Of a stretch of 64,000 nt of DNA, positions 1 through 12,100 are shown piece by piece. The DNA lies in contig JAAEAF010000231.1 of the NCBI GenBank assembly GCA_011037195.1, forward strand, positions 124,001-188,000. The letters are read 5' to 3'. The notes below the pieces were generated by a model. That model saw only the letters and a program-made list of their open reading frames with translations. It was not told the DNA's origin and ran no database searches. Within the stretch, counting starts at the first letter, position 1, and every line of letters begins with the position of its first letter. Source of the stretch: Triatoma infestans (lineage: Eukaryota > Arthropoda > Insecta > Hemiptera > Reduviidae). The translations under genes were made by a program, and so were the position numbers.

Positions 1-892
1 ATAGGCCGTACAATGCATTATTCATGCATACACTGCATATGTAGATCCATGATATCATACTGTTTCACAAATCCTGAATTGGGCGAACGTCCCAAACCTG
101 CAAGTTGCAAACCTGCACAAAATCAAACAGGCTATCACAAAAAAAAATCATGTTTTCGAGCTCTGCGCAACCTTCCACCCTATTTTTTAAGTGCTAAAAA
201 TAATCTGTTATGAACTAGAAAGTGAATTCAATTCGTCTGATATGATATTATCCCACTGTTTAAAAGGAACTGGCGAGTGCTTGTGAAAACAACGGACGAT
301 CTAGAGCTGCCTTTGTACACATATAAATTAGTTCGTGCTATCCCAGAAATTGCTTAACTATAGTATTTCCACAGCTACAATAAATTTAAACTGTTTTATT
401 CCATTTTTCACTAATTTTTTTATTCCACTAATTTTCCTTCACTTGTTTATATTTTTTATTCCCACATTTATTTTCACTATATTTTCAAAACTGTTTTATA
501 TTATAACGACACAATTACAAAAAGAACTGAGATAACTAAGCAGGGATTATTTCTGGGAAAGACCGACCGTAAATCAGAAGAAAACACTGTGAAGATGGGT
601 GCTCATTGAAGGCAATCTTATAATAAGGAAAAAAGTGCAAATCTACTTTCGTTATTTGATCATTTCTATTTCCTTATTTATTTTAAACAGCTATACACGA
701 TCAACGAAGAGTTGGCTTCCTACAATTGATACACTTATGTCCAGAAATATTTGATACATCTTGGCATATGTATATCTCTTGAAGACTAAATGGAAAAAAC
801 CTCACTTAAAATGAGGAATAATTTTACATGTCCAAATTTGTAAATTTTATATCTATTATGATGATGTAGTACAAAAAATTCATTATACTAAC
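1..892. other. Flotillin-1 intron 4 (partial); repeat remnant inside
   Basis: No exon is visible. About 70-175 is a decayed copy of the foldback family with hammerhead-like cores: CCTGAATTGGGCGAACGTCCC around 73-93, followed by a tail (GGCTATCACA...GAGCTCTGCGCAACC) that also occurs at about 9690-9723 and, more diverged, at 25290-25328. The rest is AT-rich intron. Confidence 0.55.
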
Positions 893-1519
893 CTCCACAG
901 TCATGCTTCCCATAATTGCTCTCTGATGTCCTTCTAATGTAACTAATGCAATGTGTTGAATTTCAGCATCTGATTTACCTAAGAACTGTTCGCATGCCGC
1001 TAATAGCATTTCTTCATTTTGACCCTGTATCTTAACCTTCAAAGAAAGATTAATAATTATTCTCTTCAACTTTTCTTTATTACATATATCCTCAACTACA
1101 ATACCTGAGCTATACCCGTAACAGAAATCGGTACACCTTGACCTGTATATACCGTTGGGCTCTCCACTTGGAGTGTCATCGTGTTTAGAGATATCCTAAG
1201 CAAATAAACTTTCAGGGCTAAATATTCCTCATTATTAGTTTTCACAAAAGAAGTAAAAGAACAAAGAAATGAATCGCTACCTATAAAATGACTCACCTTT
1301 GAACACATTGTAAAGTCGGCCAAACAAAAGCCCGGCCACCAGGTACTAAAAGAGGCTTGGCATGACAACAACCTATTAATTTATACGTATTTCTTATAAT
1401 CTGAACCATTAAGTACATCATATTAAATTAAAACAAACAAAAAATGAACCAAATTTTGATGAATTACCTGAAACCACAAGTGCTTCATTGGGTCCACAAG
1501 TAACAAACCCCCAAGTCAT
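893..1519 (-). CDS. Flo1: Flotillin-1, 5' part (coding exons 1-4, partial)
   Basis: Flotillin-1 is a lipid-raft scaffolding protein of the SPFH/Band 7 family on the inner face of plasma and endosomal membranes. Four minus-strand exons join in phase: 1468-1519 (ATG at 1519; starts [13 protein letters not shown]), 1297-1372, 1105-1195 and 893-1036. All have GT-AG borders. Recognisable blocks are [11 protein letters not shown] near the N terminus, [27 protein letters not shown] and EQFLGK...[16 protein letters not shown]. These fit flotillin-1 better than flotillin-2 (VKIQGQN and GHQRAI are typical of flotillin-1). The next expected block (EIYKDR-like) is not found between 1 and 892, so the gene continues off the left edge after an intron longer than 892 bp. 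It is divergently arranged with the QSOX gene starting at 2138. Identity is sure; only about 121 residues are present. Confidence 0.95.
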
Positions 1520-2137
1520 TTCCGATTATTTAACTCATAGATATACAAGATACAGAATTATACAGAATAACTAACTTTTAATGCAAGGAATGGCGACGCT
1601 TGTGCAATTTAAGGGAGAGCAATGCACTGTTACCGATTCGATATTTCTCCCATAATAACAGCATGAAGTTTAGGAGTGAAATGAACAAATTGTTTAAATG
1701 AGCACGAAGTTTAAATCTTCCTATTTTTTAGAAGAAAAAAGTATCATAAACCTATATTTATCAGAAAACAATCACAATTTAGAGTTAGTTACATAATTAT
1801 CCGCACAGGGGCGTTGTATTTCTACTCATCACTTGACGTCCTATGATGCTCAGAATCTTAACATTGACAAGACGGCCATGCTTTGTAGTGTTTAAATACT
1901 GAAGGAGAGGGGGTGGGATATTTTACGGATTATCTTGTGTTGATAGTGTTTCAGTGCGACAGTCCCATTCGCTCTAGTGTTAAACAAGCGCCCCAACGTG
2001 TGTAATCTATATTTTGAGATTTTAAAAATAAAAAATAGTTTTTAAACTTTTGTTGGTTTTCTTTGTTTAATAATAATTTTATTCTTTTTTCTTTAAAAAA
2101 AAAAAAAAAAGAAAGTTGTATTTACGAATCTTAAGTC
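1520..2137. promoter_or_regulatory. Shared divergent promoter interval, flotillin-1 / QSOX
   Basis: The two start codons point away from each other with 618 bp between them, so both 5' UTRs and core promoters should lie here unless there are upstream noncoding exons. A CRE-like TGACGTC is at 1834-1840. Near 1905-1920 there is a purine-rich stretch (GAAGGAGAGGGGGTGGG). A homopolymer A tract precedes the QSOX ATG at about 2095-2110. No convincing TATA box could be assigned. Transcription starts are not determined. Confidence 0.5.
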
Positions 2138-4143
2138 ATGAACGTTCCACTTTTAAAAGTTTCTTTGATGTTCGTTTCATTTTTTGCTATTTCTACATGT
2201 GAATTTCTTTCTGCGGATACAAGAAAAATCTCTCATCAGATTGCGACGGGTCGCGGACTTTATACGGAGTACGATAAAATTGCTCTTTTGAACTCGTCAA
2301 ATTTCAGAAGTGAGGTTTATGGGAACACCACTAACAAATCATGGTTTGTTGAGTTTTATAGTAGCTGGTGTGGACATTGCCAAAGATTTTCTGGTCCTTG
2401 GAAGACTCTTGCTCAGGATATTTATGGTATGTTATAAAATTTTACACTTTTTCCTAACATTTACACATTATATCGCATGTCTAGTTTCTCTGCTTTCCAG
2501 GTTGGAAGAATCTGGTTCGTGTTGCAGCTGTGGATTGTTCAAATCCGTTCAATACGCCGCTTTGCAGAGATTATGAAGTTATGACATATCCAAATCTGAG
2601 GTACTTTCCTAGTGGATCATCTCAGGAATTTTTAGGAATAGTTGTGCTAGATAGAGAAGTGGCATCATTGAGACAATTTATTATCAGGCACCTTCGAAAT
2701 GAATCCGAAAAGAGAACTGACATACCTGATGTTTTCCACGAATATCATGGCACATTAGACGAAATTTGGAATGAAAATATTGCATTTGCTATAATTGTTG
2801 CAGAAAATTCTTCCTCGTTTACAGGTAGTGAACTCGCTCTTGATTTAAACCAAGTAGAAAAGATTAAAGTTATAAGTGTTCCACCAGACAATGAAAATAT
2901 CCGGTCAATATTGAATGAAGAGGGAGTATTTTTATTGACCAAAGGGAGTAAGGAACTTGAGAAGATTGGTCTAGTTAATGAAAGCCATTTGCATCTCTAC
3001 GACAAAACAAGATCAGTATTGTCCAAAAAAGGAGTAAATCTACCCTTATTGGAAAACAAGCAAATCTCAGTTGTTCCAATAAGTGCAGATCTTGTGGTAG
3101 AATTAATTAAAATTGACCAGTTAGTTAAAGAGAATCTTCAAAAAAATAGAATTAGTGATATGGTGTTTCAGGTAGACATAGAAGGTGCTTTACGTCAGAC
3201 ACTGTTTGTAGAAATTCCTTCACACAAGGAAATTAAAGAAGAAAAATTAACTGCACTGAAATTGTATCTTAAAACACTCGCCGATTTGTTTCCCATTGGT
3301 GAGAATGGAAAAAATTTCCTTCGTTGCTTGAGAGACGAAATTCACTCCAAAACTGAAATTAAAGGTTCAGATTTCATTTCCGAAGTAAAATCATGTGAAG
3401 AGGGAAACTCTCCTGTTTATTTGTCTACAGGTGGTTGGATCGGTTGTAGGGGAAGTGAACCTCGTTTTAGAGGCTATCCATGTGCCCTATGGACTATGTT
3501 TCACACGCTTGTTGTTCAAGCCTATCTTCATCCACCTATAGAACCAAAACAACCACTTCGTACTATGAGGGGTTACATTACTCACTTTTTTGGTTGCACA
3601 GATTGTTCTCAGCATTTTCAATCAATGGCGGAAACAATGGAAGGAAATGTAACAGATACCGCCAGCAGCATTTTGTGGCTTTGGAAGGCGCATAATAGCG
3701 TAAATAAAAGATTACACAATGATCCTACCGAAGATCCCAAACATCCAAAAATGCAGTTTCCTCCACCTGATATATGTCCGGAGTGTCATGAGGGAGGTGT
3801 GTGGAATATAGAAAAAGTTTTAATTTTTCTTAAGAACATGTATACCAATATAAGCTATTTATCTCTCTCAGATTTGCCTGGTGTCACAGAAATCCCAGCA
3901 ATTGCTTCTAATTTAATTAGGCATGAGGTGATAGTTGATGAGAAAGGAAGCACCAAGTTTGAAAAAAATGAAATGCATGCCACATGGGATCTTAATTTAA
4001 TAGACATATTTTTAGTAAGTCTTCTTTATCTCACTTCGGTTGCTATTATTGGTCTTATTTGTATCAAATTATGTAAAAAGTATCAGCGTAAAAAGCTTAA
4101 TGTTAACTCCTGGGATATGGCAGACATATTTCAAAAAGTATAA
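2138..4143 (+). CDS. QSOX: Quiescin sulfhydryl oxidase (QSOX), two exons, complete
   Basis: This flavoenzyme oxidises protein thiols to disulfides in the secretory pathway or outside the cell, passing electrons to O2 to give H2O2. The CDS joins 2138-2426 and 2501-4143; the donor is GTATGT, the acceptor TTTCCAG, and the 74-bp intron is in phase 1. The product is 643 residues. It has an N-terminal signal peptide (hydrophobic residues about 3-20), then a thioredoxin domain with the redox motif WCGHC (Cys78, Cys81) and a second divergent Trx-like region. The Erv/ALR domain is about residues 405-545: GWIGCRG, WTMFHTL, the CTDC active site (Cys462, Cys465) before QHF, and CPEC at 522-525. A C-terminal transmembrane segment (about 597-618) is followed by a short basic tail (KLCKKYQRKK). 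This is the normal QSOX domain order and length. The start is chosen because it opens the signal peptide. The frame has no defect. Confidence 0.97.
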
Positions 4144-4602
4144 GAATTTAATTTCATGGACTATTCAAGGAAATATGTCGAACTCAATTTATTTACCTGA
4201 CCAAAAAATTTTGCTCTCTTCTGTGCATACTCTTATCTACTATGTCAATGGTCTGCTTTTCATAATATATTATTGTTACCTCTCTTTTTTAAGACTGTAT
4301 CTATTATATGGTACATCACGATTTTTAAAAATAGGTTTATAAGTTGTGGTCTAAAACAAAGTAACTATCGGTGTATTATTATATTTGGCCCTTTATTGAA
4401 CAATTTTTAAGTGGTCTGTGATATAAATTGTAAAACCAAATTAGTTATTTCTCATTAGTTTAAGTTATTTATTACCATAAATTCTATTATCGCAATGGTT
4501 GTGAAGTTGCCAAATGGGTTTATTTTGTTGTTTTAATATCTGTTCATTATTATATGTTAATATTATTATAGATTGTATTTATTAAGTTGAATATTGTGAT
4601 TT

Positions 4603-4913
4603 AATAAATAGGAATAGAATGCAGACAGCATTACCCTGAGCTGATATGCTGGTAACAGTAAAATTCATAAAAAAAATCAGGTTTTAAAAAATGTATATAA
4701 CTGTAAAAGAATGGCTTAAGCATAAAAATTCAAATAATTTGTTGCAACAATTTACTAGTAACTGAAAGCTGATCACTTCAACTTGAAATTGCTAAATTTT
4801 TTTGTTACTCATTAGTAGTATAATCATTCCTATTTTTTTATGTATTCCCGCAGTCCATAATGTAGAGACCACAGGCATTTTCATTTCATGTATGTAGTGT
4901 TAGAAGAAATAAA
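4603..4913 (+). terminator. Candidate QSOX poly(A) signals
   Basis: AATAAA occurs at 4603-4608 and again at 4908-4913. The second is followed by a GT-rich stretch (TATGTGATGTTTTGCG), so it is the better candidate for the 3' end of the QSOX mRNA. Choice between the two is inference. Confidence 0.35.
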
Positions 4914-7900
4914 TATGTGATGTTTTGCGTTATTTCAATTTTTATGGTCATTTATCATGTAATTCCAGTTCACTTTTAAAATTATATAAGAATTTTAAAC
5001 TTTCTTTTAAACTTAAGCATGCAGTTTCATCATTTATTTATTAAGTTGTAATAAAAAATATTTACTTTACAAAACTAGAATGACTGAATTACTATTCTAT
5101 TATGAATGTTGACACTTTGAACTGAGCTTGAATTAGTAGGGATGGAGAAGAAATTTATTAATATCACGCCAAAGAAGTTTTTTCAATTAACTGGTTAAAA
5201 GATTTCTTTTCTTTTCGCATTTTAATGAAATCTGAGTATATTGACCTTGTACATGGGACTATAATTTGAAACGATTGCAATTAGGGCGGTCCTTAGTGCA
5301 TCTCAGAGTGAACCCCAGCGGACTGAAATTGAATGTAGACATTTTTAAGACAATAAAATAAAATTTAAATGAGTTTATATTAGAAATCGTAGGTGCTTCA
5401 TAAACATAGTGATCGCGAAACGAATCAATCAACGTTTTGATCTTAGCTATATATAATTGTAAGAGTAGCTAAAGAATATGGAATTTCATTGTTCTTACAT
5501 GTCGACTGTAATGTCTGAGAGAGAGTTAGCTTTGCATGCGGGTTCGATAATCCCAAATTGTTGCCAACATCCTACCAACTACCTCTGCAGGACCTTTGTG
5601 TATTTTGTGAATGTTGGAAGTGTCACTGTAAGTGTTGTTAGGTTGGAATACCTCAAGGACGCCAAGATCCCTGAATTAGAATGCTAGTCCACTTTCCCCT
5701 AAGGGGAGAATGATAAGTAAAATAGTCAGATTCACAGAATCGCAAAAAGCAATTTTCTCGAAAATGGTGCTTTAGAATTGATGTCAGAACGGGTGGATTT
5801 TACGAGAATGAAAATTGCTATTTGGAGCTTCAATAAAGCCAGCAGTTTCACTAAGAACCTCCAGAGCCCTAAACTTAATTAAGGGGACTTATCAGATAAA
5901 AATGGAAACCACTACGAAAAAGGCCACATTTCCTCAATCAGTGTTGAAGATTGAAGGGGTATAATTTTTTGAAGGGGCACAGGAACCGCGGGGCCCTCGA
6001 ATCTTTAAACTGTCCTCGAGAAGGACTGCACAGAGAAGATTAACATTTTGCTTTTTTTTTTAACATTCGGTTATTTATTCATTCAGTTATAATATCAAAA
6101 ACAAAATATGATAACTACTTTCTCTTATTGATTATTGGAGTGGGGCGCTGCAATGCTACTTTTTCTCTAAAATGCTACTTCTTTGAAAAATAAATCACAT
6201 TCAGTACGTTTCCTTTGCATAAAATTTAGAAGTTTTAAAAGCTTTGCTATAATTTTAAATTTGAATAAAATCGATTAATCAGAAATGCGATTTTCAGTAC
6301 TGGTTTCTGAATGTTTGAATTTTCTTGTAAACGCCTCCAAAGATTTTCTTTAAGCTTAAAATGTTGATTGAAACTACTGCACAAAACATAAACCTATCAT
6401 TTTTATTTAAAATATTTTCTCAGAAAAAATTATTTTATGAAGATTCTATTCTGAGGAAAGTGTAGATTTCAAATGTTGTTGGGGTTTTTGATCAAGGTGA
6501 TATCTTCTGGATAAGTGTAAAGTACTGGTATTAACTAGCTTTATGCAGAGAACTAATATATTCTCCCAACATGACCATATTTTTGTTATGACTTACCTCT
6601 CAAAGTTGAGTTACTTTAAACAAATATTATTAAATAAAAATGACAAGATAAATTTAAATACAAAAAAGAATGCTATCCTTCCTAAAATCTTTTATTTTTA
6701 TTTCAAAGGTGCTATAAAGAACGAAAAATGAACAGGTAAATTTGTGAAAAAATATTTCACTGTTGTGAAAGGGGAGATGGTTTCTAGATATATCAAACAG
6801 GCGTTAAACTCAACATCCATTATGTTTGGAAAGAGTTTATATGCAAAAGTAGTCAAGTATTACTCTGTTCTTATTGTTTGTATAGTTTTCTCACATGGAT
6901 GCGTTTGTATGTATAACCAACCATTCGAGGTATGTAGGTTCGATCTCTTGGGTAACTTAGCACTATTTAGGCCTTCCATCAAGATACTGCAGTTCTAATT
7001 GACCGCACCTATTAAATGGGATAGTTGCTTGGATGTAATTTTAATGCTATTGTAGACATGAGTATGAGGACACGAATGATGAAGCTGGAATTGGACACCA
7101 ATAAGTTAAGTTCCACAGAGCTGGAATCTTAGAGTTATTTTTTTATGGCGTGAGCTAATAACCCCCTCCCACCGCCATTATTACATATTGAACTACACGT
7201 ATTTTAATGAACACATTTTCGACGTTATTTAGGGGTACCATATATTCAATTGGTAACTATTAAGCTGAGGTGGATGAGGTATTTTCTCTATGGGAATATC
7301 TACTACCAGGTGCAGTTGTAGACTGTTTAAAAGTAATAGAAGGAGTTAATTATATTTAATTTTATAATTATGTAATCAATTATGTATCAGTATAAAGTAT
7401 AGTTAGTTATTAGCTCTTTGCTCGTTAAAAATAAAAATCTGAAGAATACATTGTGGTTAAAAACTCCTGTCTCCAATCATTTAGGTATTTAGTGCCTGGA
7501 TTATGCTTATTAGAAAATTTCAACAAATAAAACATCAAATGCAACTATCAATTAGTTCTGTGAATAAGATTATTATTTAATCATGGTTTTTATTTTTTAT
7601 CTTGAAATGCAATTTCGCGAGAAATAATATAACAAAGGAAGCTTTAATTCAGAATAGATTTAATGTAGATACTTAGGGGATAGTGCAGTGCGGCCTGAAG
7701 ATCTACTGTGCCATCCGGGACTTCGTTTGGGAGTCTAACGCGCTACACTGAGCTAATCCCTTCCTTTATATTAAATATTAACTGTATTATGTTTTTGTTG
7801 GAAAATTCATGTACTACTTACTTTCTAAAACGGCATGGGTCTCAATCCATGAAATATCTAGTGAGTATTACTCTAATAGTTATGAACATATATGCGCTGG

Positions 7901-9152
7901 GTAGACGACTAAAATAGTTCACAGAAAATGTAAGTTGTATACGATAAAAATTCAAACACAAACAACACTGAACATTAAACAAAACAAATTAAGTCAAAAT
8001 TATAATAACTGCATCATGCAGGTTTCATTCTTGAATTTCAATATCTCCAAAATGGAATTTGTATTTACAGACTTTATATATTTGTGTAAAAGCCTATTAG
8101 CGAAAACATGAGCTACATATATTTTGCCAGCATAACCTACACAATAATGAGACATTGGAATAAAGACAATTTCTTAATCATCTTATATCACAATTAAATT
8201 TTAAAGATCTCGCTAATTAGAAAAACAAGAAATTGAATAAAAAGTAACAAAGTTGGCTAAAAAGCGTTTTTATTTTTTGAACACAACTTATTTAACTTCA
8301 TTTTTGTATCAAACATATACCTCATATTTATTTACATAATTACAAAATTATTCATGATAATTATACAATAGAAAAACAAAATTTTATCAAAAACTGCATA
8401 TCTAATTTGGAATAAAAAAAAAGAAATAGAAAAAAAAGGTAATTTATTATTGATAATTTATAATTTGTTATTAAAATGTATATAATAAAGCCGCATATGT
8501 TCGTAATAAATCTGCTCAATTTAAAGCACAATTCAAACGAGATCAATTATCGTTATTTATTTTTAAAGGTGCAGAATCTAAACTTAAGTTTTGAGGCATG
8601 GTAAAATGTTAACATTTATATATGTATATGATCCCATTTTTTTGTTTATGAATATTTTAATGGTAGAAAATAAATAAAATTATCTTCAAATAAATTTAAA
8701 AACTATATCTATATGAGCAAATAAAATACTTTTGGTTCTTAGCTTCACAAAATGATAAACAAAAAAACGCGCTTTAAACTTCATGTTGCATCTATTATTT
8801 ATAAATATAAAACATCTTTTGTTTTTCAATTTAGAAGAAAATGGAAAAACTAAAAATTTTACTTCCATTACTGATTCAACTGCGCATTTATAGATAAATT
8901 TTCAAAGAAATTATTAGGCAAAAAAATCACATGTCTTAAAGCAAGATAGAACTTGCAAGTGATTGCACGAATATAGAAAAAACAGAGGTAACAAAGGTTA
9001 AAAAGCTACTAAAATTAGAATATTTCCCTACGAAAGGGTGTAATTACAATTACTTTCAATCTAATCGCTGTAGAAAAAATAACTGATTTTTTCTATAGGA
9101 AATGGGCACACTGTAAGTTCAAATATAGTTTTTATTAAAATAAAAATTATCA
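4914..9152. other. Intergenic region between QSOX and the MICAL 3' end
   Basis: The two genes converge here. I see no conserved coding sequence. About 5700-6420 has fragments of the dispersed repeat described at 13915-16450 (for example CTCGAAAATGG and CGCCTCCAAAGATTTTCTTTAAGC). About 7680-7765 is a tRNA-like repeat. The remainder is AT-rich single-copy-looking sequence. The MICAL 3' UTR must occupy some part just below 9153, but I could not choose its poly(A) site: a minus-strand AATAAA at 9131-9136 is only 17 nt after the stop, and others lie further on. Confidence 0.5.
7680..7765 (-). repeat. tRNA-like SINE fragment
   Basis: Read on the minus strand, GGGATTAGCTCAGTGTAGCG matches a pol III box A (one mismatch to the TRGCNNAGNGG form). 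It is followed by an anticodon-arm-like segment and a tail GGCACAGTAGATCTTCAGGC. A closely similar tail occurs on the minus strand at about 61718-61760. Box B is missing, apparently deleted. I read this as a decayed tRNA-derived SINE, not a tRNA gene. Confidence 0.45.
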
Positions 9153-12100
9153 TCACTGTCTTGTTGTCAGCTGGAGGCCTTTGGCTTTCATTTGAGCTTC
9201 TAAATCCTTGTCTTCCTCTTGGAACCTAAAATTAGCAAGTCGTAATTTAATAAAAATTATAGAGATAAATCATAATTATTTTTCTATTACTTATTAATAC
9301 ATTATTATAAAAATTTCCGCCTGATAGCAGTGGCTATCATCATTTCCGCAACAATTTACTAATTTGTGCAGCTAAGGGGGACTATTGTCCAGAACTACTG
9401 GTGATCTAATCACCAAATAATGGGTATAATTTTATGTTTCATGTGTCTAATTGATTATTATCAAGAGATATTTTCCGTGACAGTCTGCTTCTTTGTGTGG
9501 TCATCGACCGGTTTCGGGCGTTCGCCCATCATCCCGGATGTTATTTGACAATCCCTGAGATAAGACAGACTTGCACAGAGCAAATTTAGTTGATACACTC
9601 TGAGTGTATCACACTGTCGAAAAATATCCTGATGATGGGCTAACGCCCGAAACCGGTCGATGGCCACAAAAACAAGGAGGCTATCACGGAAAATATCTCT
9701 GATGCTTTCCAGCTCTGCGGAACCAACCAGTACACTAATTGATTCCTTTAAATTTCAACCTATTTTTCAGCGATTAATGTAAAGTGCTTAATAAATGAGA
9801 GATTTTACTCTAAACGAAGTTTTAAGAAAATTTTTAGAGCAGTTTTCGGGTTAATTGGAAACCGCAAAAAAAAAATGTAGATAATTCCAAGTGGATAATT
9901 CCGTTTTTTTATAGAGGTTTAAATGCAACACAAAACGCAATGATTTAAAGAAACCATTGCAAGGAGAATTTAACTTCCCATACCTAATGCAGTGCATTAC
10001 ACTTCATAAAATTTGATATTAATAGTTCACAAATAATGCTAAACACTTAAAACATCTTTTTACAGCGAAAACAATAAATAGTCAATTTTTTAAGCAGGAG
10101 AATAATTTTTTTTTATTCTTTAAAAGGAAATTTTATGCAATAACTACCGTCAATATTATTATTTACAGATTTTTTCCTTAAATTGAAATTATCAATTTCC
10201 CTTTGTGAAATATATATATTTCTTTTAGAATCAATAATTTCAAGTTAAGAAAAATATCTGTTAATAACAATATCTAGGATTTTGTGACCTTGTGAAATTA
10301 ATGTTGGATGCTTTACCGAGATGTAATAAAGATAAATCGAATAAAATGAAAATGATTTATTTTCAAGTTTATGAAATATAATTTGTATAACGCGATTGGC
10401 TTACCAACTGTAAAACTGACAAACAACAATAAAGTAAAACTCAAAATAAAACAAATAATTTTGAAATAAATCAAAAATATATTCTGACAAATATTTAAGC
10501 CACGTCGAATTTAGGTCCGCAATGCTAAACAAATCTAAGATTATATCCATTTCGATGTAGTGGGTGAATCAACTTTAAAAGTGGTTGTCATTCTACACAT
10601 CAGTCTCTGAAGATGGAGGAAAATCCGAAATCGGTCGGAATCGGAAGAATACTATGACGATTATAATCAATATATATACTTCTTATACTAATTTTTTTTA
10701 TAATTCTTATTTTTTATTTGGACTGCTTTACTCGTATATATATAATATGAACGTTTACTAAGAACTGATTATGAACTTCTCGCAATACAAAATGCAAATA
10801 AATCTTTATGATATGTTCATTCAGAGAATGCTGGAATAGAAGTAAAAAATTAGTTTTACAAATAAATACAATGAAGGTCGTATAAATAACTGTTAAATGG
10901 TAATAACTCACCACCAAACCTAATTCGTTTCTTAATTCCGTGTTTTTATTCTAATTTTATTCATTTTTCACAGAGGAAATGAAATTCAAAGGATAATAAA
11001 TAGGAAAAAAGTCGAATTGTTTTTTTCCCCCTAATTCTCCCTCTGAAGTAATTATGAACAATGACTGGTTGGCATTACAATATTTTAACAATTCAACCCA
11101 AAATAACATCTTTCCGTGCATGCAGTTAGTTCTAATCATATATAAAAAAAATGCCTTTAACATCGTTTTTATAACAGAATTAGCATCTGCAAAAGACTGT
11201 AAAGACTGGATTTCTTTTAGAAAGTTAAGTTTTGGGTCTTACGTTGAATTAAACTAATATACTGCTATATCAAAGAGTAAAAACGATTTGTCCTTGATAT
11301 CTCATTGGTTGGTATAATTTTAATTTAAGTACAAAAAGGGACCAATCTAAGATTTATTTGACTAACCAAATAAAATCTATCTTTAGTGATATGATATAAT
11401 ACGATTAATTAGTAAATTTAAAAGACTATAATAAGTTGTCATGCAAATAATATGACCTTACAAATAATATTAATAACCTTGCCTTTATAATTACAAATTA
11501 TACTAAGTATAATCGCATTAAAAATGATGTGATAAATAAATCAAACATTTAGCAATAAATAAATAAAGTAAACTAAATTAAAACTAATGTTGAAAAATAA
11601 AATAATGGACATGATGTTTTTAGTAGTACAAGAAAATTATATTTTTTTCTGTATTAAAAGAAAAGAATCAAACTGGATCACCTCAAAGGGCAACTGGGAA
11701 AAAATATCAATAAAAGCATTAATTATATCAGACAGATAAATATCTGTACAACTCGACATATTAACCCATATCAAACATATATCTACACTTATATACAGAA
11801 ATTATTGTTATTATTATTATTTTTTTTTTAAGGAATTTCCTGTGGTGTGACCTTTAATTTTTTTTTTTTTTTTTTTTACATATGTATGCATTTAATCAAA
11901 CTATCTTCATTTTAAGTGTGATTGTCATCAATGATTCTATTGTGATAAATCCTTTGCAGAAATAATAATATAACTTTATTTGGTATAAGTAAAAGTAAAC
12001 TTTTTCTCTTATCTTTTTTATCTTTGCCATTATTAATAAACTGAATTTTCGTTTGTTTGTTTTTTATTCTTCAGAAAAAGCAGGCTGTTAATGAAATTCT

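Noticed and set aside
335..535. A hydrophobic 66-codon plus-strand ORF
   Set aside because: It is T-rich intron translated as Phe/Ile/Leu; no start context or homology.
824..1371. Two apparent small proteins read straight through 824-1069 and 1096-1371
   Set aside because: Only the parts between the GT-AG sites are flotillin-1 exons; the remaining codons are translated intron.
2310..3695. Overlapping plus-strand ORFs at 2310-2576 and 3480-3695
   Set aside because: They are out-of-frame shadows of QSOX.
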